64,000 nt of DNA, from positions 5,339,501-5,403,500 of the forward strand of contig CM073560.1 of the NCBI GenBank assembly GCA_037074615.1, written 5' to 3'. The position numbers and the translations under genes were made by a program. The stretch is from Leucaena leucocephala. Taxonomy: Eukaryota; Streptophyta; Magnoliopsida; Fabales; Fabaceae. Positions 57,631 through 64,000 of the stretch are shown in pieces; the stretch's first letter is position 1; each line of letters begins with the position of its first letter. The notes beneath the pieces were generated by a model. The model was not told where the DNA came from and searched no databases. It saw only the letters and a program-made list of their open reading frames with translations.

Positions 57631-58887
57631 CTATACATAAGTCAGAGGTTGCTGCAGAAACCTCTTTTCTCTGTTCACAAACCATTGAACTGTTCTTTTG
57701 GCAATTGGCAGCCAAATCTTTCTCACTTTTTCCTCTTTCACATTATTGTTCTGAATCCCATCAACCAAACATGATGAACCTTCATTAAGCTTACCACCAT
57801 TTTTCATCCCCAAAGCTCCAAATCTAGAGACACCAGTTATATCTGATACTGATCTTCTTCCCTCATCTGCAGAATTAAGGTTGTTCTTTAGTACACCACT
57901 AACTTTATTCTCAAATGAAACCGTCCTCTCCATCTCCTCCTTGAGATTCATCATAACCAGACTCTGATCACCACCATTGTTGAATCTTAAACTCGAAGTA
58001 GAACCAATCATCTCTGAGTTCAAGAACATGAGATCCGAGGAACTCAGATTGCTCCATCGATTCTGCAGAACAAAGTCTGAAACAGTAATCTTGTGTTTGA
58101 GCTTGTGATAAACCTTTCTGTGATCATCACCATCATGATCATGAACTGGTTTCTGAATAGGCAATTCTTCTTCTTTTGAATTTGAAGAACCCTTCATCAT
58201 CATGATTCTCCTAAAACTGCTTCCAAAATTGAATGTTGATGATAACCCATTATTTTGTTCTCCTTCTTCTTCCTCTCTCTGAACAAAAAGCCCTACGTTG
58301 GATTCTTCTTCTCCACCATTGATGAGCAGTCTCAAGCTGTTAGAATATGTGAAAATGGTGTGATCTTGGGGATCAACCTTGTTCCTACAAAGAGGACAAC
58401 TAGAATGCTTCTCAAGCCAATGATCAATACAATTAATATGAAAAGCATGTTTACATTTTGGAAGAAGTCTGAGAATCTCAACATCTTCAAACTTTGACAA
58501 GCAAACAGCACATTCAAGGCCATCTTTTGATCCTTTTAAGGAAGAGAATCTGAAGAAAGGGAGTGATTCTATGACAGTCTTGTCGATTCCTGAGAATCTT
58601 GTTGATGTTGTTCTGATAAGCCAAGGTTGACTTTCTGGGTTCCCATGAACTGATGATGAAGCTCCTCTGTTACAGCACTTGATATACATGAGGAAACCGA
58701 ATGTTAGAACGAACATGAAACTGAGAATTCCTACGACAACAGCAAGACTTGGTCGGAAATTTGTGACAACATCTTGTGATGAAGAAGGAACGCTAGTTGA
58801 AACCTGTGCTTCACAGGAAAGGAATCTGAAGAATATGAGAAACAGAACCAAAAGATGTTGAAAATGAAAGCCCAGTTGGTTGTTCAT
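57631..58887 (-). CDS. ATL42: ATL42-like RING-H2 E3 ubiquitin ligase, membrane-anchored
   Basis: A 418-aa intronless ORF, as usual for ATL genes. Residues 1-27 are a signal peptide and about 47-69 a transmembrane helix (LAVVVGILSFMFVLTFGFL) followed by a basic, Cys-containing stop. The GLD-like motif is at 99-110 (SGIDKTVIESLP). The RING-H2 finger is C126-x2-C129-x15-C145-x-H147-x2-H150-x2-C153-x10-C164-x2-C167, with W157 and Pro after C164. The long Ser/Glu-rich C terminus ends with WLPIAKRTVQWFVNREKRFL, typical of the ATL42 branch. It should recruit an E2 through the RING and ubiquitinate unknown targets at a membrane. Nothing is missing and no frameshift is seen. The exact subfamily is from memory. 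Confidence 0.92.
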   Translation of the reverse strand: MNNQLGFHFQHLLVLFLIFFRFLSCEAQVSTSVPSSSQDVVTNFRPSLAVVVGILSFMFVLTFGFLMYIKCCNRGASSSVHGNPESQPWLIRTTSTRFSGIDKTVIESLPFFRFSSLKGSKDGLECAVCLSKFEDVEILRLLPKCKHAFHINCIDHWLEKHSSCPLCRNKVDPQDHTIFTYSNSLRLLINGGEEESNVGLFVQREEEEGEQNNGLSSTFNFGSSFRRIMMMKGSSNSKEEELPIQKPVHDHDGDDHRKVYHKLKHKITVSDFVLQNRWSNLSSSDLMFLNSEMIGSTSSLRFNNGGDQSLVMMNLKEEMERTVSFENKVSGVLKNNLNSADEGRRSVSDITGVSRFGALGMKNGGKLNEGSSCLVDGIQNNNVKEEKVRKIWLPIAKRTVQWFVNREKRFLQQPLTYV

Positions 58888-58953
58888 GATGATTCTGTAG
58901 AAACCAAAGAAAAGAAAAGGAACAAAAATTCTGATCTCGTGCTTTGAAAGCTT

Positions 58954-58964
58954 CCAAATTTATA
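58954..58964 (-). promoter_or_regulatory. Putative TATA box of the ATL42-like gene
   Basis: Minus-strand TATAAATTTGG lies about 70 bases upstream of the ATG at 58887, a normal distance for a plant promoter. Confidence 0.5.
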
Positions 58965-58969
58965 ATGGG

Positions 58970-60681
58970 GTTGGTGTGCATGGACTTTTTGTTAGTGTTT
59001 TTTTGTTGGGGGTTTCTTCTTCTCGGCTGCTCTTTTGGTCTTTAAGAGTATTAAAATATTTCTTTCAGGATACAATATTGATATCGTGCTTCTATATAAT
59101 AAATAAATAGCAAATGGCATAACCCGATTTAACAAGTTCTATCGCTACGCAATTTTTAATGTTATTTTAACTCCACAGACATGGAAGATTAGGCTAATTC
59201 GTTTTAGTTTTTACCTTCATGCAAATATTAGGCTAAACTGATCAATCCTACTCACAAAATTTCCACCTTGATTTAATTTTCTGTTTAACTTTTTATCTTG
59301 TTTTGCTTCAATACTTTAGGTTAAATAAGTAAAAAAAAAAAAAAAGAGTGGACCCCATATGTCACAAATAGGCAAGCACTTTTTTTAAAAAATACTCCCC
59401 GATAAAATTTAGTCAATTTTATCTCTCAATTTACAAATTTTTATAAGAAATTTTTTTATTAAAAAATAATTTCTAATACAAATTATTAAAATAGATATTT
59501 TAAAAAAATTAACTTATTTTTTTATAAATAAATTATTTTAATTTTTATAAATTAGTTATCTAATTTTAACTTTTTATCATTTTATTTGAAGTCTCTAAAA
59601 TGAAAAAAAAAAAGTTTAATTGAAGAGTAAAAATGTCCCAGATTTTTTGGTAATGTCTACTTCTGCAATTGACCTTGATGATGAAACTTAATTTTAAGCT
59701 TCCATCTGTAAAAAAATGTTGTGTTTGGATAATGTAAGAGATGGATTTCTTAATCTTCTTGTTTTATTTGTGGAATTAACATTATATCTTAATCATATGG
59801 ATTATCTTTAAATTGTAGCTATGCTTCTTAGCCGCCGCCTGTTAAATTAATGCTGTTTTTTCTATCATCAATAAGGCCAAGCCAAGTGGCAAATATAATT
59901 TAATAGATAGGGTATTTTCTTTCCTATTTTGGTCCCCCCACCCCCAAACAACTTTTTTGTAGTGAGAAGCTAATTATATTTTCTTTATATATAAAATCTT
60001 TTCAACATTTTATCATATGGTTAAAGTTGTCTAAAAAACCTATTGGATCGACTCATTGTGAGTAAAGGTATACATGGGTAGGGTAGTTTCTGCCCGGTGC
60101 TCAACCCGAAAAAAAAATTTGCTATATTTTACAACTTGATGCCTGCTCTTATTCGGTAAAAACTCTAACCATTTTGAATTTTGCATAGGCGGACTAAATA
60201 AGGCAGGCTTCTATGCCTAAGTGGTGATGCTCTGCTCATATTGTGAGAAAAAATATGTAATTATAAACTTATAAAATGATACTATATTTATATGTCTTTA
60301 AGAGTTAAATAATATCCATAATTTACTAAGAAAAAAGTAATAAAAGGATAGTAACTAAAGTTTTGAAATATATTGTATATATAAAAAAGACTTTCAAGTC
60401 TAAATAGTTTACAATTGTAACTTTGCACCAATCTCTCCAAAGTTGATAAGGATGAAGCATTTAAAAAAATAAAAGAAACAATTATAATTTATAACTTAAT
60501 CATATGATGGTTAGTAAAGTTAAAAAAAGAAAAAATAAATCAATCTAGTTATGAATTTTAAAGGATACAACTTAACTACTTGACTACTCATATTTGTAAA
60601 ATAACTATTTAGTCACCAGTAGTAATCATATTCTCCTCTCCAAGTGTAGTATCTAGAGAAAAAAAGTAAAAAAGAAAGAAC
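58970..60681. other. AT-rich intergenic DNA
   Basis: No gene recognised. 60063-60240 holds GGTATACATGGGTAGGGTAG and related words resembling the end of the hAT-like element at 60682-60853. Confidence 0.4.
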
Positions 60682-60853
60682 TAGGGGTGTGCATGGGCAG
60701 GATAGCCCTTACCTACTATCCAGCCTGAAGAAAGAATGGGTTATATTTTATAGCCCGATGCCTGGAATAACCCTATATTTTTCTGGTTGGAAAAGCTTTT
60801 TTTTGCTAGTTCGGGTGGACTCATCGAGCGACAGAGCTTCATGCATACCCCTA
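60682..60853. mobile_element. hAT-like MITE
   Basis: The termini TAGGGGTGTGCATGGGC and CATGCATACCCCTA are imperfect inverted repeats of the hAT type. The flanking 8-mers do not match, so the TSD has decayed or the boundary is off. Confidence 0.55.
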
Positions 60854-61531
60854 TTCGTGGTTCGTTCAAACTTAACCAGTGATCTCGTATTTGAACTCTA
60901 GGTATACAATTGTGATAATTATTTAGAAGTATCTATATTCCTCTATTATAGGTTTACATCTCAACAAATTGGATTAGTCGGTTGATAGCAGCTAGGTGGA
61001 TAAATCTAAAATTAAAGGGCTATAAAACCTCCACTCACAATTTATAATATTATTACTAAAATTCTGAAGAATAAAAATAGAAAATCATTGCATACTTTTA
61101 AAGAACAACTTATAATTTATATAAAGAAATTAGAAAACACCATATATATATAAAGGATTGGACGAATTATATTTAAGTTGAAAAAAATTATTCCCATTAT
61201 AAATATAAGAGCTAGTTATAAGATTTATTTTAGTCTTAATCGACTTTATTTTTTAAATTTATAATTTTTCCCTTAACTATATTTATAAATAGGTTAAGAG
61301 ATAAATTTACCCTAAATATTTTTACTCAAGAACAATGTTACTTTGAAAATTTTGTTAGGTTCAAGATTATCCTGGAAGTGTTAAAATATAGTAATGTTGC
61401 CTTTTATAGTTAAAATATTAACGATCAACGTTAATTTTTTAATGGGTGAAACAATATTACTATGTTTTGAAACTTTTGAAATAAAATTGAAATAAAAAAA
61501 AATTAAAATAAATTTACACATTAACCCTTTA
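60854..61531. other. AT-rich intergenic DNA
   Basis: No gene or recognised repeat. Confidence 0.4.
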
Positions 61532-62027
61532 TAAATTGTAGGAGAAAGGATAATAAAATACCTTTTAAAATTTAAAAAGATAAAAATGGCTGCTGAATTT
61601 TAAAAAAGATAGATTGGGCAGGAGGCCCAATCTGTCATTTGTAAATTCCTGTGCAGAGTTGCAAATATTATTGTCAGAGTTGCAAACAGTCCTTTACAAA
61701 TTTGAGACAAATGATGAATTACACTTTTTATAACTCTGCCAATAGTATTTACAACTCTTGTAATAGTATTTATAACTTTATCAATAGTATTTGCAACTCT
61801 GCTAATAATATTTATAATTTCCATAATAGTATATGTAACTCTGTCAATGGTATTTACAATTCCTATAATGGTATTTGCAACTCCCATAATAGTATTTAGT
61901 CTCTATATAGGAATTTGCAAATGACAGATTGGACCTCCTGCTCAATCTGTCATTTTTAAAATTCATAGACCCTTTTTATTTTTTTAAATTTTAAAATATA
62001 TTTTTCTGTCTTTTCCCCTAAATTGTA
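61532..62027. mobile_element. Foldback/MULE-like element with long terminal inverted repeats, copy 2
   Basis: Element 61541-62018, related to 5109-5567. It has the same arms with a GATTGGGCAGGAGGCCCAATC-type hairpin and the same interior of iterated GGTATTTGCAACT units (about 15 degenerate copies of about 21-24 bp). The TSD is a perfect 9-bp TAAATTGTA at 61532-61540 and 62019-62027. The outer arm has drifted more than in copy 1. Confidence 0.8.
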
Positions 62028-62449
62028 CGTATGGAAGTGTTTATTAAGAGATAATTCTAATATAAATAATTAAATATTAAAAAAAACAATACACATTTTT
62101 GTGCGTGAATAACTAACTTGTTAATCTATTTTTTGTTTTGGATAGACGTTTGGATGAGTATAGACATATGGTTTTGATAAGAAAATCACATTTTTACGTA
62201 TCTCTTGAACATTTGCTTAACTAATTTTTTTTAATATCAATAAATTAATTACTATTAAGCTTCTACATTAATAACCAACAAAATGAAAAGATATTTATTT
62301 TCACTACTTTGTTCACACTTACTTTATATAGACTGAAAGAAAACGGGGGTATTATGTACACCACCATATAGTAATTTCTTCTCTTATCCCCCTATTAATT
62401 CACTTTATATAAATCATATTAACTGCTATTGGTCCCGTTTTAAATAATG

Positions 62450-62499
<50 letters not shown>

Positions 62500-64000
62500 T
62501 ATATTCTATACAACTTATATTCCCATCCCTCTACTCTCTAGTTTTGCTGACCTTGGAGGAAAGTTTTTAAGAAGTGTTAGAAAAATTCAGGGGAATCAGA
62601 ATTCCAAGTTGATTTTTTTCAAGTATTATTATAATATAAAATGTGCTGACAAGGACATGTTTGTCAGGGGGTCGCCAAGAGTAAGGCTGTAATGTTGTTT
62701 GAGTTTGGAGCAAGCAAACAGGGACTATCTTGCATGTTTGGTCAAATCATGTTTAGTTTTCTTTTTTTTCGTCTTTTTACTTGAAACTTATTGGTCCAAC
62801 GGACGGACATAGAAGAATTTTTTTATATTATTAATAATTAATTGTTGGCGATGAATCCGAAAACGTTGTGGTGAAATACATGTGGGGCTTCCCTATGAAA
62901 CTTCATGCCATATTTTGGTCCAATAATGACTATATAACATTAAAAAAAATTGGATTTATATTTATTTATTTATTTACGTTTAAGCTTGGATCAAGCATGG
63001 TTGAAAAATTGGGCCAAACAGATTGATTAAACTGAACCAATTCAAAGAATGGGATGAAGTGTCGCAGAAGGGAACTAGTAAAATTAAAAAATTACAAAAG
63101 ATTGTAACAAAGAAAAAATTACAAAAGAAAGAAATGATCCTTCAATTGGTCTAAACTCTAAACCAATGTTCTGGAACCGGCGGACGGGTTGAACCGGTTT
63201 GTAAGAAATTCTACCATAACTTCGTAAGAAATTCTATCATTACTCCATGATTTTTCTCATACATTTGACAACAAAGTTGTGTCCTTATCTTGTTTTCTTG
63301 GGTACTTTAAAACTCTTTTTTTTAATACCCCAGTCCTAAATATATATTAATTTGATTAGATATAAGAAATTAGTTAATATGATATTTTTTTCTAAACAAT
63401 CTCTATCATCTTCCTTACTCACTCCCTCTATTAGTTGATTATTATTGAGAGAATATCAATAGAGATAATTTAAAAAAAATTGATAAATATAAAAAATAAA
63501 TTATATTTAGAATTAAAATAAACTTTCCTATTAAGTCATATATTAAAGATGTATATCGTTTTTTCTTGTGCCAAAAAAAAAAATAGTTGAACTGATCAAA
63601 TCAAAAAATTACTTTTCTATTAAGTCATATATTAAAGATGTATATATTTTTTCTTGTGCCAAAAATAAAAAGATAAAGTAGTTGAACCAGTCAAAATCAA
63701 AGAACTATGTGTCTGTGTATATTGAGTTAGCCAGTCTGTATTTTAGGATCTTAAATATACCATTGCAAGTCAAAAGAAATAAATTCAATTATTGAAGAAA
63801 ATAATATTTCACCTTTATATTATTCCTTCAATTTTTTATGACAGGCAGAGAGTATAAAACTCTGTAAGCAAAACTTAAATATGAAAAAAAAAATGCACAC
63901 ATAAAAAATCACCTAAAGAAAAACTTCAAACACCAACAAAATTCAAGATTCTCTTTTGATCATTGTTTAATTAGAATCTTATAACATTATCAAAAGTCAA
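62028..64000. other. Intergenic DNA with (ATT)n and dispersed repeats
   Basis: An (ATT)n microsatellite of about 15 units lies at 62452-62498. 63350-63530 matches 20340-20580. 63525-63665 contains two tandem copies of a unit of about 85 bp (TTAAGTCATATATTAAAG followed by TTTTTTCTTGTGCCAAAAA). No gene recognised. Confidence 0.5.

Noticed and set aside
61651..61899. ORF with repeated Asn/Ser/Ile pattern
   Set aside because: Translation of iterated GGTATTTGCAACT-type units of the foldback element; not a protein gene.
62447..62692. ORF starting with a poly-Leu run
   Set aside because: The (ATT)n microsatellite read in one frame; the remainder has no family resemblance.

Overview
The window is nuclear DNA of a flowering plant, almost certainly a eudicot. 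The evidence is GT-AG introns, very AT-rich intergenic DNA, and plant-only families: an ATL-type RING-H2 ligase, plant casein kinase 1-like, two-domain glyoxalase I, an L-type lectin remnant, and TRIM, CACTA, SINE and copia elements. The species cannot be fixed from sequence alone. Host genes are few and spaced by repeats.

Layout. 1-9.3 kb: no host gene; MULE-type MITEs, a long foldback element, an imperfect tandem duplication and SINE-like repeats. 9.36-11.49 kb: an internally deleted LINE with target-site duplications (TSDs). 12.58-13.0 kb: a TMEM234-like membrane protein (minus). 16.2-16.6 kb: an L-type lectin remnant running into an LTR. 17.3-21.4 kb: MITE-like DNA with a minisatellite, and an inverted copy of the 7.4-8.0 kb DNA. 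21.48-25.67 kb: a 14-exon casein kinase 1-like gene of the CKL3/CKL4 type (plus) with two apparent frameshifts. 30.3-30.8 kb: a small acidic protein of unknown function (minus). 32.0-32.7 kb: a duplicated segment with a TRIM in one copy and a Tourist-like MITE in the other. 34.9-35.7 kb: copia pol remnants. 36.66-40.04 kb: a glyoxalase I gene with several disabling lesions (minus). 40.65-42.06 kb: a tandem duplication with a SINE fragment in one copy. 42.97-51.64 kb: an apparently complete CACTA (En/Spm) transposon. 53.1-53.75 kb: a hAT-like MITE. 57.63-58.89 kb: an ATL42-like RING-H2 ligase (minus). 59-64 kb: repeats, including a second foldback element.

The CACTA element is the most interesting part. 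It has a TTG TSD and reads on the minus strand: a 108-codon proline-rich/coiled-coil ORF, an uninterrupted 1013-aa TNP2 transposase, then a nine-exon 731-aa protein joining an En/Spm transposase-like N terminus, a probable DUF8039-like region and a Ulp1 (C48) protease-like C terminus whose usual catalytic Asp reads as Cys. Arrays of the palindromic motif ACACCGGT lie at both ends and also between each pair of genes, so every gene is bracketed by motif arrays.

The CKL3/4-type kinase and ATL42-like ligase on one 64-kb stretch recall the neighbouring Arabidopsis loci on chromosome 4 (from memory). If so, this is a conserved block here stretched by transposons, with lesions in the kinase and the glyoxalase gene.
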